Notes: generated by a model from the letters alone, not told the origin. A stretch of DNA of 64,000 bases from Stropharia rugosoannulata (GCA_028532985.1 JANCIK010000005.1:2610501-2674500), one strand, 5' to 3'. Positions 33,864 through 47,201 are shown, counted from the stretch's first letter. Numbers and translations are program-made.

Positions 33864-36800
33864 TCAATGCAGGTATTTCTCATTGAGAGCGTGGACCTCT
33901 TTTGATAGGTAAGGCCACGTTAGTGTACGGGCGAGCTCCTTCTTCAGTTTCCGCTCGTCTCCATTGGCGCGCTCCTTCGCAAGTTTGATTTCCCAGCCGC
34001 AAAGATTATACAGCAGGCGCATGTTCGGTTGAATGAGGACGGATAGACGCCTCGAGCGCACAATAAGATACGCGTCAACGAGAGGAAGGCTCAGATGTTT
34101 CATGACATAGGCAATCTATAAGCAAGGCGTCAGCCTCTATCCGACATTCAGATATAATAAATAAAGAGAATACATACAGTGACAGTTGCGCTGCGCGACA
34201 CCCCGACACGACAGTGGACCAGTACCTGCCCGCCTTCCTGGCGCGCCTTGTCGATCCAATCGCAGATTGGCTCAAGTTGGGGCTCCAAAGTGTCGATGCC
34301 GTCGTCACATACGCCCTTGATGTCGAGGACCTTTATACGACCTTCACGCTCCTCGATCCACAACGAGCCTTGTCCACCAGGACCCTTTCCTGGGATAAAA
34401 TGTGCGCCAGGGCCAGGACGGTGACACGCCGCGGCGGCAGCGCTCATGTGGTGGGGAGGCGGGACAAGCGCACACTCGCCCACAGAGACTACATGTGTTA
34501 TACCAAGTGCATGCAGCATGTAGGCATTTGAGGCATGGTTCCTGCACGATTGAAACGTCAATCTAAAGGACAGAAAATATACAGTGAAGAAACATACAAG
34601 TTCCCGAGATAAAGGAAAGGAAGCACCCGACTTGGAAAACTCCCGTCAAAGCGGGGGTCATTGAACCAGCTCTGATGGTCGCCGCTGAATAGACTGGGCA
34701 ACCATGGGCTTGTACTCGCCCGCGGGCGGCCCTTCACAACAGCCCCAGCAGCTATTCCAGTATCCGATGGTACATGACTTCCAGTCCGCTCTGCACCAGA
34801 TTTCATACTCATTCCGGTCTTCGTAGGCAGACTTCCAAACTCAAATTGGATATGAGCAGGGTTTTCCGCCTGACCTGATTGCACAGCTGCAGGGATCGGC
34901 GCAATAGCAGTGCTACGCGAAGTCATTGTCGAGGATGACGCATCAGAGACCGGTGCAGGGGCGCTGGATGAATGGGCCTCTGACATATGCTGTTGCGCTT
35001 GCTGGGCAAAAGAAGCCATGACCTGTGGAGCGTGCGCAAAGGAGACTGACTTCGCAGCTGGTCGGCCCATCCCAGACGACGGGCGGGGGGAGCTCGACCT
35101 GGATACAGAAGCTGTTGAAGAAGATGCCACGCCCATGGCAGGGGCAGATGAAAGAGAAGGGGCAGCGGGCGTGCCAGCGCCTGTCCAGAACCCACCACGT
35201 GTAGGATGTGGCGCCGTGCGCTTCCCGTTCGCATTGATCGTCGCCTGTGCACTCATCGTCGCATTAATATACGCGCCGGCCTTGGCTCTATCTCGCTCTC
35301 TCTCGCGTTCCCTTTCCCTTTCCCGCTCTCTCTCGCGCTCTTTATCCCTCTCGCGGTCTTCGCGCATACGCGCTTCGACGCGGCGCAGAATACCGAGGTC
35401 GGCCGTATACACAAAAAAGCTGCGGCGCTTTGCAACTTGGAGTTCAAGATATGCTTCCGGTAGCAGCAGGCCCTTGATGGCCATGAGAAGAGACAAAGCA
35501 GGTACTGACGATTCGGTGTACCCGTCAGATGAGTACAAAAGAATTTTAAGCGGGCGCGTGCGAGCTTGCACAGGCGTAAGATGAACAGGTCCGGGTCCGG
35601 GGGAAGTCATGGCGCGCGAGCGTGACGGCTGAGGAGATATTGCTCCGGGCGGTGACCTGGATCCGTCATTCACAGCTTGTGAATCTCTAGCAAGTACGCC
35701 AGGGAAGGAAGAGAAAGACGGCATTAGAGAAGTAACAGACGACCAGCGTCTTGAACCGCTTGCAGATGCCGTCTGTTCGTTTTCCGCGGCCTTTCCTTCT
35801 CCCTTCATCTTCAAGGTTTTGTCGCTGTCTCGCCAGACACTTTGTGGGACAGGGCGCACCCACTGTTCAAGGAAACGAACTACAGGCATAAGTGATGTCA
35901 TGGTCGCTTGTGTGTTGGATGGCGAGCTAGGGAATGGTAAGTGAATAACTGCGTTAGCATTAGGTGGGGGACGGGGAGGCGCAGGGGGAGGAGAGCGATA
36001 AGAACGAGACCCAGAACGCTTCTTGTCGTTATCGCTATCTGCTCCATTAGCAGAACTATCCTGGCCGCGAAGTCGTTGCCGCTCTTCAATCGCCCATCTC
36101 TTTTCCCATCGCTCTTTCCACATAACATCAAGCATAGCCAGATGATCTTCAGCGGCGCGAAGATGAGCGGTCGAAGGGAATGGTGCAAGGTCGTGGCACT
36201 CTATGCATATGTCATAGCCAAAGCCGGCCGCTGGGTCGTTGGTCGCACGGAAGTTAAAGGGGTCTTCGGGAGGGAGGTCGCGCCTATTCCTATTTGGACA
36301 TACGGCATCTACGACATCGACTTCATCCACGCCATACTCGGCTCGCAGTCCTTTAATACCTGCCATATGGCTGGTCATATCCCTGAGACTGCCCCATTCC
36401 CAGCGCGCTTCCTCGTCGTCGCCTTCTATCACCGCTATATTCATTGAGTTGGCCACTGCAGCCGCGTGCCGGAATTGAGAAGGGACCTCTGGAGCAAGGG
36501 GAACGTCGTTAGAATTTCCTAGGTATACCTGTCCAACACGTGGATCCCAGGTTGGAGTACCATCCAACGCTATTTGTGATGAAGAATGACGCAGCGGAGC
36601 GCTTGCCGTAGAATGCAAAGCGGGAGAAGGTGGCAAGGAGGTGGGTGATAGAGGCCGCTCAGGGTAGACGCTGATAATCTCCGACGCTTTGGTTAGGTCG
36701 CGCATTTCCTCGCGTTCCCGTAATGCAAAATCGACAGTGTTGGGCATGTTCAAGATATCGTCATTATCTGACAAGTCGGAATGCGGCTTCGCTGTTGTAG

Positions 36801-39245
36801 ATCTGCCCAGCGGTTTCACCTCTGTTGACTGTCCACTGTCTGTGCTGGTATCCATAGCAGTTGCTTCTCCGGAACCGATCTCCATGTCCATGTCCATATC
36901 CATTCCCATTGCATCTATTGCCACATCAGACTTGCATTTAGCCGCCTCTTGGTTTTCCAATAGGCCGAGCTCCAAAACATGTCCATCAGGACCGTCTGTG
37001 TGTGCACCGCCGTCTCCAGTACCCGGTGCAAGAGGAACAGCGGTATTCGATCCTTTTGCATCTACAGGTCCAGCGGCAGGAAGTAGTCCCCCGGGGACAC
37101 CTGCGCCACATATGCGCATCATAAGGTGCGGCATTACTTGGCGCATCTCTTGCTCTGTAGCAGTGAGCACAAAAACGTTATACTCAAGGAAATCATGGCC
37201 TTTGTCATCTCCAGTCCCTGTAGAGGCCGTTGGGGGTATAACTCCCTCCCCACTGGAAGAAACGTCCAAATTATTATTCGTTCCATCCTTCGGATTGAGC
37301 GTAAACAGTCCAGTATCAATCCTAAGCTTCTTCGCCGAATTGGCAGTGCTCGCTGCGGTAACGGCACCTTTGGGCGAAGACGAGTCATCCGGTAGGACGC
37401 CTGCAGCTCGCATACGTTCCAGTCTTTTGGTATGTATCGCGGCACGGAATCGACGTGCTAGGGCGAGGGCGGCTGGTGTAGCTCCATATGGCGAGTAAAT
37501 GACAACATCCGAGAGGGTGGCATAGATAGGCTACGAAATAGATCAGAATGTTTCGACAACGCAAAGGAACTGAGAGTGTATATGGCCATTAAATCCGCCG
37601 CATACAGCCAGGGTAGGCAACCTGACGAGGGACCTCAAGAGCAAACTACGCACCACTTGAATACCAAAATTACGCAAGGAAATGCCTTCCGGTACGCGAG
37701 CAGGAATGAACTCCCAGCCATCCAGCTCTTTAGTTCCATCATGTGGGTGGAGTACTGCACCAGTTCCATTGACCTTGATACCTTTCGGCGCGCCCTGTAT
37801 GCCAGAAGAATCAGCGGCACTATGCGAAGGTTGGCGCCGCCTTCTCAGAAGTTCTTTTGGCCTGAAGGTTGAAGTAAGGAGAGGTGGCGCCGCGGGGTCT
37901 GTTTCTGGCTTGCGGAACGACCTAGTCCTTGCCGGCGGTGGCGCCTCGTTAAAGCTTGACTCGGTCTTCCCTTCAAACTGTCTTTCCAAGTGACGTCGTT
38001 CTTCCGCGTTCAACTCATTAGGCGAACCACCAGGCTGCACATGCGACTCTGCTTGCGCTTGCGTGTGACTGTCGCGGGAAGAGTCGTCTTCAGGGATGCT
38101 GAGATCCGAACTGGATTGAGAAGCCGAGACAGAAGGAGAAGAACCAAAAGTTGATGTTGGCGTGCTGCTCGTCTTAGAAAGAGTGTCGGAGCTTGTTAGA
38201 AGACTGGGTCGATGTGCGACGGGGTGCATATGATCCCCGTCAAAGCTCGCGCCCTTCTTTCCTATACCTCCCGGAACAAGCTCGACATCTTTTGGTAATG
38301 AAATACCCATACCCATACCATCCATGCGGAGATTGACAAGACCCATGTCACTGAGGGCAGAAGGAGAGGACGGAGAAGTAGAATGGTCGTTATTATCTGA
38401 ATGGGGAAATGAATCTGGAGAAGCAATAGTTACAATATCTGGATGGGGAACAGTCTGAGGAGTTTGAAGAACTTGCAATGGTGGAGAAGAGGGTGTGAGT
38501 GGGGAACCCGTCGTCAAAGGCGACGGCAGGGAGACAGTCATGGAAGAGGGGCCTTGCTCAGATGAGAGGGTATCCAGCATCATTAGTTCGTGGTCTTCGT
38601 CGTCAAGCTCCTCCATAACACTATCATCGCTTTCGGCGTCGCCGTCCCACTCGCTGTAGCCTTCGTAGTCGTCGTCATCGTCAGATCCTGAGCTAGGAAG
38701 TGCACCATCCCCCAGTGAATTTAAGCCGTCCGGCAGCGGACGACGGCGGAGCACGCGCATAGTAACCGCGTCGCCGGCGCGTTCTAGGTCGTCCTCGCAC
38801 ACGACCCATACGAGCCCTCGGTAGTTTGGAACGCGAGGGGTAATGCGTGTCTGCTGCTCGTTGCCATTATGCGCAGGGTGACGCGGCCCCGCACTGCTGT
38901 GAGGATAGCTGGAGGTGGCAAAGAAAGTGTTCTGAGCGTAGTTGTCCCCCTCGAGGCCGTGGAGGAAGGGGAAGAGAACGTTGTCGGGGGGATGGGCTAG
39001 GGTGTGCTGGAGGTGTAGCTTGGCAAAGGACTGAGCGTCAAGGGCGCGAATGGGGTGTGGGTGATGGGCGTCGAGGACGGGAAGGGCTACGAGCTCGTCG
39101 GGAGAGTGCTGAAGACCGTATTGCATGTGGTGATGGTTGGTATTGAAGGCTGGGGAACACGCCAGGGCCTGTTTCAAATTCAATCGAGATCTTATCAGAC
39201 CCCCTCATGCCGTACCTTTGCCGCGCGTGACCCCCCCGCTCCCAT
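33864..39245 (-). CDS. Large PPS1-type dual-specificity protein phosphatase
   Basis: Five exons give about 1696 residues: 39216-39245 (30 nt), 37657-39168, 34598-37530, 34178-34541 and 33864-34115. The first exon reads MGAGGSRAAK and joins in phase 0 to the conserved HHHMQYGLQHSPDE region; without it the long frame has no ATG before that point. The N-terminal third carries LPFLHGLEGDNYAQNTFF and NYRGLVWVVCEDD, as in fungal PPS1 homologues. Long disordered segments follow, including an Arg/Glu repeat near 35285-35350. The C-terminal catalytic domain has LPFLYLGNLNHASN, the signature HCRVGVSRSA (Cys at about residue 1600), the general-acid loop region DIKGVCDDG, and RRLSVLIQPN. It should dephosphorylate Tyr and Ser/Thr; Pps1 acts in cell-cycle control in yeasts. 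The exon 2 donor could be 3 bp later (37654). Confidence 0.92.
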
Positions 39246-42200
39246 GCTGTCTTAATTAATCCTTCTCCCCCCCTACCTCCTCGTCCCGTCCCCGCATCTG
39301 GACGTCCATTCAGCCCATTTCTGCTGCATAGACGCCCTCTATCCTCCCATAAGTCCATCCACTCCGACGACGGCCTGATTGCATATCTTCAGGCAGCAAG
39401 TCGCTTGACACCGCACATTTCCGTCCTGCCAACATATTCTCGTCGCAGAAGCGCACCCATCCGTGCTTCTCTGTCCAGCGGGCGTTTTGCAATAGGCCTC
39501 GTCTGTCATACGTTGTCCTCACGTCTCGATTGCCGGAATGCTCGTTCTCATACTTCTCATCGTCTCAACACTCAATGAGCCTTGAAAGGCTTCACGTTCT
39601 TGGCTGTTGCTATTTCTTACTCGGAACCCTCTCAGTCCCCTCTATTACCACAGTGTCTTCGGCAATCTGTCTCTGTATATCACCATTGTCTCCAGTCATT
39701 CCGACAGTATTGACGCTTCCAGGGCTTCCTCTCTCTTCTTGGGCCCGGGACTTGTCGTATGTAGCGTTGCTTGCCAGTAGCGCGGTCGCTCTCGTCTCTG
39801 CCTCTAGGCCGTTTTTCCGGCCTGGACAACATCGTCAATTGCACTTCTACTTGAGTCTTGTACTCTACAGGCAGTCACTATGCATTACCCCTATTTCTCC
39901 ACGAATACACTAGTCATTTCAATCACGGAACCTTTTCACCGCGTTAGCGTGCAGATCTAATATTGGGGCACCCTCGATCTGGCAAAGTCTGATCGTGATT
40001 GCTGCTCCTCTTTGTCTCCATCAGAGCTAAATCCAGATAACAACCAGATAACAGAATACCTTTCAACAGAGGTCATAGGACAGTAACCACTCTTCTCTAT
40101 GTACCTTTTATCCGCTGAATGTGGAGCACTTCTACTTCCTTCTAATGTTACTTAACATTCTGCAAGCCACTGTAAGCTATCTATCGTTATCTAGTGCAGT
40201 ACAGCCTCACCGGAAGGGCGTATTGTTAACTGACAGCATCAGCGCAAACATGTACGTACCACCAAACTTTGTTTTTCTATTCAACTATATCAGACCCTTC
40301 AATTGCGCCCAACTTGTTGCTTATAGAAATACACAGCATCACTGTACGTACACTGGCAGCCACGCCAAGGTAAAAATCACCACTGTCTTAGTCTTTCACT
40401 TGGATTGTCGACTTTCAAAACAAATAAAACAGCCTGAGACGTTCGGCGGAGTATATGTTTCCAATTGCATCACCACGGGCATCATTATCGCCCCACTCTT
40501 CTCATCTCAGCTCTTCCCTTCCTCCTTCATCTCAACTCTACTGGCACGATAACGCTCCCAGCATTCCATGGTTCTATTCTAATATCTATGATAGTGGTCA
40601 CTGGCGATGTTCCTTGCCTACTGGGGCTACGCGTTGTATGTGAGCGAAATGAACAACTCAACTGCGCTAACCTGTCGCCATTACATTTTTACCTTTTCAA
40701 GTCAGCGTCATTTACTGCTCTCATCAATCATCCAAAACTATCAATGCTTGATTTTCTATCATGCCGCAGACCATGTTTCTAATTTTTAAATCTGTCCACA
40801 TGCCACCGTTCATGCTAATATTACATCCATATCAAGCTAACACTATTCATAACGCCCCTCTTTGAGGATGCGTAGGAGATGCTGTGGAGTAGAAACCTTC
40901 GGGAACGACACATACTAATACGTCCATGCTGCCGCTTTGTATATGCCACATGCTCAAGGCTTCTTCCACGGCCTAATATTAGCTTGTTAAACACTCAATC
41001 CTGAGACAGGGCAAGTTAAAGATGAGTGGGAACAGACCAAGGTTGATTGCACATCGCATATATAGCTGCGCTTCCAGGCAGTGCATCAGGTACTATGTAC
41101 ATACATACTTTGTGTATACTTATCACAGACTCGGAATACTGCGAATTATGACATGTTCTCGCGATCGAGCTTGTAAAATTAGCGTACCGCAGATATGCAC
41201 AACGCATATATCCTGTGCATCACACGCAAATTTACCTCTCATAAACTCCTTCTCTCGTTCTCATCCAGCGGCGGACTCAGTTGCGCCGTCGGAGACGAGA
41301 CCAATTTTAATTATTCTGCTTGTGCTTCAACATCTCAGGATCAAATCAGTGGCGAAGCCGGTGACAATACAACCTTAACTGAATTTAGCTGTTAATCGCA
41401 TAGCAGTACTTTGTCCTGGACGAGCGGTGTATATGCATATGTACTCCCTTTTTATGGCGCGATGCTCCGAAGGCGAGGCAAATTTCCTGGACACACGCTT
41501 TGGGCGGCTGTTCGTCTAAAAATAGATGCGACTGTAGATATGACGATATGTAGATCCTGCGGTGCTCAACAAGCGCTCGGGCGGGAGGAACATGCCTACA
41601 TAGACGATCACGCGAATTAGTATATCCACAGCGCGCTGACAGGGAAACGCCTTGAAACGCGCGTGCGGAGCTGCCTTACTTCTCGACTAACCTTAGGTGT
41701 CTTGGACGCCGGACGCCTCTTCCCAACGGCTCCGGAATAAATTTACTTTTGGCGGAGTCTTCCCCCGAGAAGACGAACGGATACGATATGAGCGCAAATA
41801 AAATAAGCACCGGGAGGTCTGCGCCTTCCATCCGCCTGTAGTCTTTTGAAAAGAAAGGACAACGAGGCACACCGCTTCTCCTTATCAACGTTGTCGTACA
41901 GCCGCTCACCATCTGGCTTAACTTTGAAGCGCGGCAAAGCACTCTATATACGCACACTGCCGTTGAAAATATTGCGTCCTACATGCTTTCGAACGTGGAA
42001 GTTCTACTTACAATTACGGCGCCTGTAAGCATCTGTCATGAGCATGTACGATCATGATCGCAGCCAGTTAAGAGTTAACCAGGATGGTAAACATCGGATC
42101 CTAAGCATAGAAGGCCCCGCGACGGCCAGAATAATCCATTTGCGGGCGGTGGGAGCACATGCAAGTGGCAAGCGTTGCGCCTTAATGTCGAAATACCTGT

Positions 42201-43160
42201 ATGTCACCTGTACCACCGCCAATTTAATACTTAAACTATATTTGCAACGTTGAATGTATAGAAGACGATAATCTGGGCGGTGACAGCTACTCATCAATCA
42301 CGAAAAGATAGCAGTAAGTAAGTATATTGTGTTGTGTTCAGTACTTCGCCTCCCCAGCCCGCGTTATCGGGGGCGCCATTAAATGCTATTGGCGGGCAAT
42401 CAGCTCGTATTCAAGTAAGGAAGTGTTATGTCAGGCAGAAGCACATGTAATGCCCTATGACGGTGGATAGAAGGAGACACAGAATGACATTCAATGCCTT
42501 GAGGCAGAAAAAAGCGGTCACCTGCCCCCTGCTTCGTGAGATGTCTGTTCATTTGCTTCTTTATACAGGCAGGCGGAATTAATGTCCTATCTCCCATTCC
42601 GAATGCACGGAAAGTAAGAACGTCATTGTTCGTCTCGATTGGAACCTTCTCTGGGTATAAGAATCGCGGTTGTGTAGAGCGATTAGGACGCGCTTCCTTT
42701 TTTCAGCTCACATGTGTACATGAATGAGCAAAGCCGTTGGAAATGAATCCATGTGCCTCTGTCTATACCAGTATTGAACATTTGTGACTGAGGTGTGGAT
42801 TAAGGCTTTTGCCCGGTAATGGTGTGGATGAAATATTAAAATGTGTTAAAAGAGGGTGATTCAGTCATCGTCAGTTCACCTTTCATCTATCGATTAAAAC
42901 GATTAAAACGACAAACGCCCGCTATGCACCTAATATTGAGTACAATGCATTTCGCAATTGAGATGAAAAGTCTACCTGACAAACATTTACATAAAGGTCG
43001 AATTAACACGTCTGGAAGATCTTTTGAATGACTCTGTCTCCACATCGCCAAATGACATGTCAAAAAGAAGTGCAACAAAAAATATTATGTACACAGTCCG
43101 CAAGATTTACATATGTTCAGTATCAAGAGCAGATAATACAAACAGCCAAGCAAGGCACCT
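39246..43160. other. 3.9 kb gene-free region
   Basis: Promoter of the phosphatase gene at the left, then AT-rich DNA with only short frames, none with a recognisable domain or a defensible splice chain. A 9-10 bp tandem duplication (CGATTAAAA twice) is at 42890-42909. No tRNA, terminal repeat or transposase motif is seen. Confidence 0.5.
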
Positions 43161-44493
43161 TTACTCTTCCTTTGCATGAGAAGCGCCCCATACCAATCTG
43201 TTCACCCGCTTTGCTTCCTTTTCGCCATCAAGTAGTTTGACTGCCAGAGCTTTGAAGGGCGTTTCCAGTGGTAGGAACATCCCCACTCTCTTCTGGTAGG
43301 CAGAATAGGCCTCTGGGTACTTTGATGCAGATATCTTCTCGGTAAAGGCGGTCGAAGAGAAGAACAAAGCCGAAAGCGCAAGAGCAGGTGAAAGGTAGAA
43401 CAACGTCGGTCCAAATGATGCCCGTAGGCTGGAAAATAGAGCGGGATACAATGACGGCGTAAGCAGTGCCTCGAGCACGGTTTTGAGAGGTGGGATTTCG
43501 GAAAGTGAAGGGAACGAAGGAGGAGATGGCGCAAGAAGCGGGAAGAGAGTGATCACCCACTTCGGCCTAAGATTAGATGTGGTGTACTAAAAATAGAAGT
43601 TGTCTCACTCACCCAGAAGCTTTGCTCACACGCAAAGTTGGGATGTCTCGAATACCTGAACAATCCACGCGTAATAAACCCCCGTTTCGCATCGTCTGGG
43701 GTCCAAGAAAGGCGTGCAAGAGGCCAATGCTCAGCCGGATCGTAGGCCTTGGGATTCTTATCGCCTTTCTTAGCGCTTTGCTGCGCTAAATATGCGTGTT
43801 TGTAACCATGAAACGCGTATTGTTGATTGTCTGCCGTGAACTCGATTGCCAGCAAAGTCAGAGCGATGGTGGTGAGGATATAGTCCGAAGCGGCTAGAGG
43901 CGTGTGGGGCTGGCCAACCGACGCTGTATAAGTCGGTAGACCGAGGGAAAGGAGGAGTACGTTCTGAATTGCCGCAATGAATGTCAGATTGACGACTTGG
44001 AAAAGCCATGGTGGGAGTTGGCGACGAAGAACAATCCAGCGGTAGTCTTCATCGTGTCTGGCACAGTTATCAGCGAGGAGTAAAGCATCAATTGCGAAGA
44101 GTCTCACAGGTTAAACAGGCCTCTTCGGTAAGTGTTATATGATAAACTACAAACGCGCTTAACACCATAGTGATTCGGGTGGGATGTTGTTTCTCACCGA
44201 CACATCCAGATGAATATGAGGGAGAACATTAAGACAGCCCTGGGGCTATAGTCCTTCAAATTCACCCAGCCGAGGCTCTTTGGAGCATACGGAATCAGCC
44301 AAAAGGGTTGACTCTTCGGTAAAGCAGGCAGGAAGGCGAAGTAGGCAGAATAGATGGTGGGCAAGAATGTCCATAGACGATCGACTTGGGAGACATTGGA
44401 GGTGATTAACGATGCAATCCAGGTAGAGACGCTACAGAAGAGGCAGAATTGGGCTGGCCAGTCGAGGTATGCAGGTAGAGAGGTTAGCGTCAT
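43161..44493 (-). CDS. DUF1295 / steroid 5-alpha-reductase-like multispan membrane protein
   Basis: Four exons (44198-44493, 44108-44146, 43613-44057, 43161-43559) give 392 residues. There are about six or seven hydrophobic segments, among them the N-terminal QFCLFCSVSTWIASLI, AVLMFSLIFIWMC and IAAIQNVLLLSLG. The DUF1295 signature is clear: LSYNTYRRGLFN, HDEDYRWIVLRRQ, and RGLFRYSRHPNFACEQSFWW. The family is related to steroid 5-alpha reductases and isoprenylcysteine methyltransferases; the Arg-His-Pro-Asn motif belongs to the NADPH or SAM binding site. The substrate is unknown. The start is the ATG at 44493; the frame goes six codons further up to a GTG. The last intron uses an AAG acceptor (43560), which alone gives the expected FWW join. 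Confidence 0.88.
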
Positions 44494-45106
44494 GGTGGTA
44501 ATGAAGCACACCCGTTAGTGCCTGTATTTATTCCCTCCGGAAGAGGCAACACGATGTCATTCCGGCAAGCTATCGATCGGTGGAACACTGGCATATGCCG
44601 GCACACAAGGCACAGCATAAGTACATAACGCAGTCAGTCTGTAAGGGTTAACCAAGGCAAATTCTATATCATTGCCCATTCCATTAAAATGAGTTGGCTA
44701 GCTGCTCGTAGCTGCTCGTATCATACGGCACAACATAGAAACCATATCCTTGTCTGTACATACTTACAGCTACTCTCTTGGCCGCTTCAAGCCGAGGATT
44801 GTGCCGATAAGTTCAGAGTACTTTCAAGAGTGGACTCACCGGGCTAAGGCCCTGAGGCAAGGTATCTGCATTGCTAAAGATCACCCACAATTCATAATGA
44901 GCTCATGGCTGTATCTAATAAATGCCTTCTTATCATGAATGGCGTGTTTTTCTTATGAAAACGGTTAGCGGGAGCCACAGCTTACAACATGATTTAAATC
45001 TGCCGAATGGTGGCACATCGCGGCAGCCGCTGACCTTGCAATGTGATCAAACACATTTATCAGCCGAATGCTGAGTCATCAATCTATCACTCTCCCATAA
45101 ACCACT
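44494..45106. promoter_or_regulatory. Divergent promoter, DUF1295 gene / SDE2
   Basis: 613 bp between opposing starts. It contains a tandem 10-bp duplication AGCTGCTCGT x2 (about 44700-44719) and two TACATA/AAGTAC words (44616, 44755). Confidence 0.4.
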
Positions 45107-45966
45107 ATGTGCGACGTATTAATTCAGGCTTTCGCGCCCTTCCCAACGTTATCTGTCTGCGCACCTGAAGCTACCCAAATCCAGGATCTCTTTGACCTAA
45201 TCCACGAGCGACAGCCTTCGTTCCCGCTTTCTCTGTCAAATTCTCTCGTTTTCTCGACACATTCTGGTCATGTCCCGCCAGCTGACTCTCTTGTTTCCTC
45301 TCTCAGGTCGACCGAGCCCTCTGAGAGTCTTGTTACACTCAGGCTAACTCCAAGACTCCTGGGAGGGAAAGGAGGATTTGGTAGTCAGCTTCGGGCGGCA
45401 GGTGGACGCATGAGTAGCCAGAAAACGAGTAACAATGATTCTTGTCGCGATTTAAGTGGACGGAGACTTAGTACAATAAAGGAAGCGAAAAAGTAAGCTT
45501 GTTCAACCAACCTTTCTCGAATTGTACTTGAAACTAATCTTGTGTATATAGGCTAGCCGATTACATCGAAAGCGAACCTGCTCGCCTCGCTGCTAAAGCT
45601 GAAGCCGAGTGCATCAAACTTGAAACGCTCGAGCGAAAGCTCGGGATCACACCAGGCTCCTCTTCTTCCAAAGACGGCCCAACTGTATCAGCGGAAGTCT
45701 TGTCAGGGAAGAAACATCGTTTCGACGACACCGAATTTCTGGAGAAGAGTAACGAGTTGAAAGAGGGCGTGAAGAGTGCCGTATCAGTTGCCTTGTTGAA
45801 GAAGAAGAAAAAAGCAAAGCTGTCGCCTCCCGCTGAGGAAGGCAAATCAACAGTCGCACCGACAGCGGCAGATGCTGAAGTAGAGAAGTCCATACAAAGC
45901 GCGCAGATTAAGAGTGCGCTTCTGACGACACCTCTTCCTGCTGCTCTCGATGCCGTCGGCGCCTAG
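45107..45966 (+). CDS. SDE2: Sde2: ubiquitin-fold splicing / genome-stability factor
   Basis: Two exons (45107-45492, 45552-45966) give 266 residues. The N-terminal ~87 residues form the ubiquitin-like fold and end in LLGG; the next residues are [10 protein letters not shown], the invariant Sde2 signature. By family knowledge, a deubiquitinase cuts between Gly87 and Lys88, and the released C-terminal fragment, beginning with Lys, joins the spliceosome to help excise particular introns; in animals it also acts at replication forks and is an N-degron substrate. Next come [21 protein letters not shown], a helical charged region and a basic KKKKKAKL patch. Length and layout are those of a full fungal Sde2. 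It shares a divergent promoter with the DUF1295 gene. Confidence 0.93.
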
Positions 45967-47201
45967 GGACGGATAGGCTGTTATGTACATTTTTCTGTAT
46001 TAACTTGGACACTCAGATTAACACTGTTTTAACCACTACAGCTGCCTTTTTAATTGCAATTTAGATGACCTCAAATATGTCATAGCCAAGGCACGAGCAG
46101 AACAAACTATCTTTTGCCTAATAACTTTACCCGCTTAATTCTTCCAAGTTTGCAAAGTGCATACACCCCAAACTTAGAGCTCACCCCTGCTCTGCGTCGT
46201 TTTATACGCTTTTCCTAATGACTGTGGCCCCTTCTTCTAACCTTGAAGAGTGCATACACCCTCATAAAACTCAAACGCAGAGCTCACGCGAGGCCTTGGA
46301 TGCCGTGTAAACCCGTGAATTCTCAGGGTGAAAGCCTGTGGAAGCCAATTTTCGGTTGTAAAATCATCCAAACCGAGGGGCCTTCATTGAGATCCGGTGA
46401 AATGCACCCGCCCCACACACCCGGCCAAGACCAACGTCTTCGAACATCAACAATCGCAGAGGGAATATGCCTTTGATGCGGATGAGTTCAGATTCTTAGT
46501 ATATAAAAGGGGTTAGGTTATCTGCTCTCTTGGACCTGTACCGCGCACTGACAGTATACATTCTGAACTTTGAGCAGCTGACAATTTTTGACTCACAGGG
46601 TTCTTCGTGGTCATTTGGCGCACGTGTAACACCCTCAGGACATGGTAAAGATATTTCTGCCACGAACATTTCGAAGTAAAACACATCGTATGTTGGGCTT
46701 GGTGCAATTAATATTCGAGGGGCCCGGAACATCTGTGCGTACCAGCGATCATCCGTATGCATAATTACTTACTGGCGGCGTCTCAGGAGCGTATGGCACG
46801 TCGTCACTCGGACACATTTTTAAATGAAGGCGTGCAGGTCCATATGGCAGAGCGCTATTTTCTCGGTGAACGTTCTATCCTGGACTTCTGGTACCAACAT
46901 ATTCTGCGGTCTGGAGCTTGTGGAGTACCGGTTAGTGGCTGCATGGGTACAACTGCTCTAAATACACCAGGCTGGTACCGCACGTTCTCATTGTCTTCTC
47001 TCCCAATTTTCGTATTCGCAATGGCTATTCCCGAACGAAACTCAGGCAACCACCCCATAATGATTTCCGGATCTATGCGACAACTGCTATGGTCCCCGAA
47101 ATTGAACGCTGTACTTAACTTCCCCTAACTTTGTCAATGCAAGACACTAGTAAAGTGTTGTCATTTCTCCCCCCACACTTCGCAGGTAACCTTCGATCAA
47201 A
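45967..47201. other. Intergenic, no supported gene
   Basis: 3' flank of SDE2 and upstream region of the first arrestin-like gene. A 123-codon plus frame at 46757-47128 and minus frames at 46496-47058 have no recognisable motif. Confidence 0.45.

Noticed and set aside
39530..39913. 127-codon plus frame rich in Ser/Leu upstream of the phosphatase gene
   Set aside because: No signal or domain that stands up, composition follows the C/T-rich DNA, no splice support.
46757..47128. 123-codon plus frame before the first arrestin-like gene
   Set aside because: No similarity to arrestin exons or any family I know, and an equally long minus frame overlaps it.
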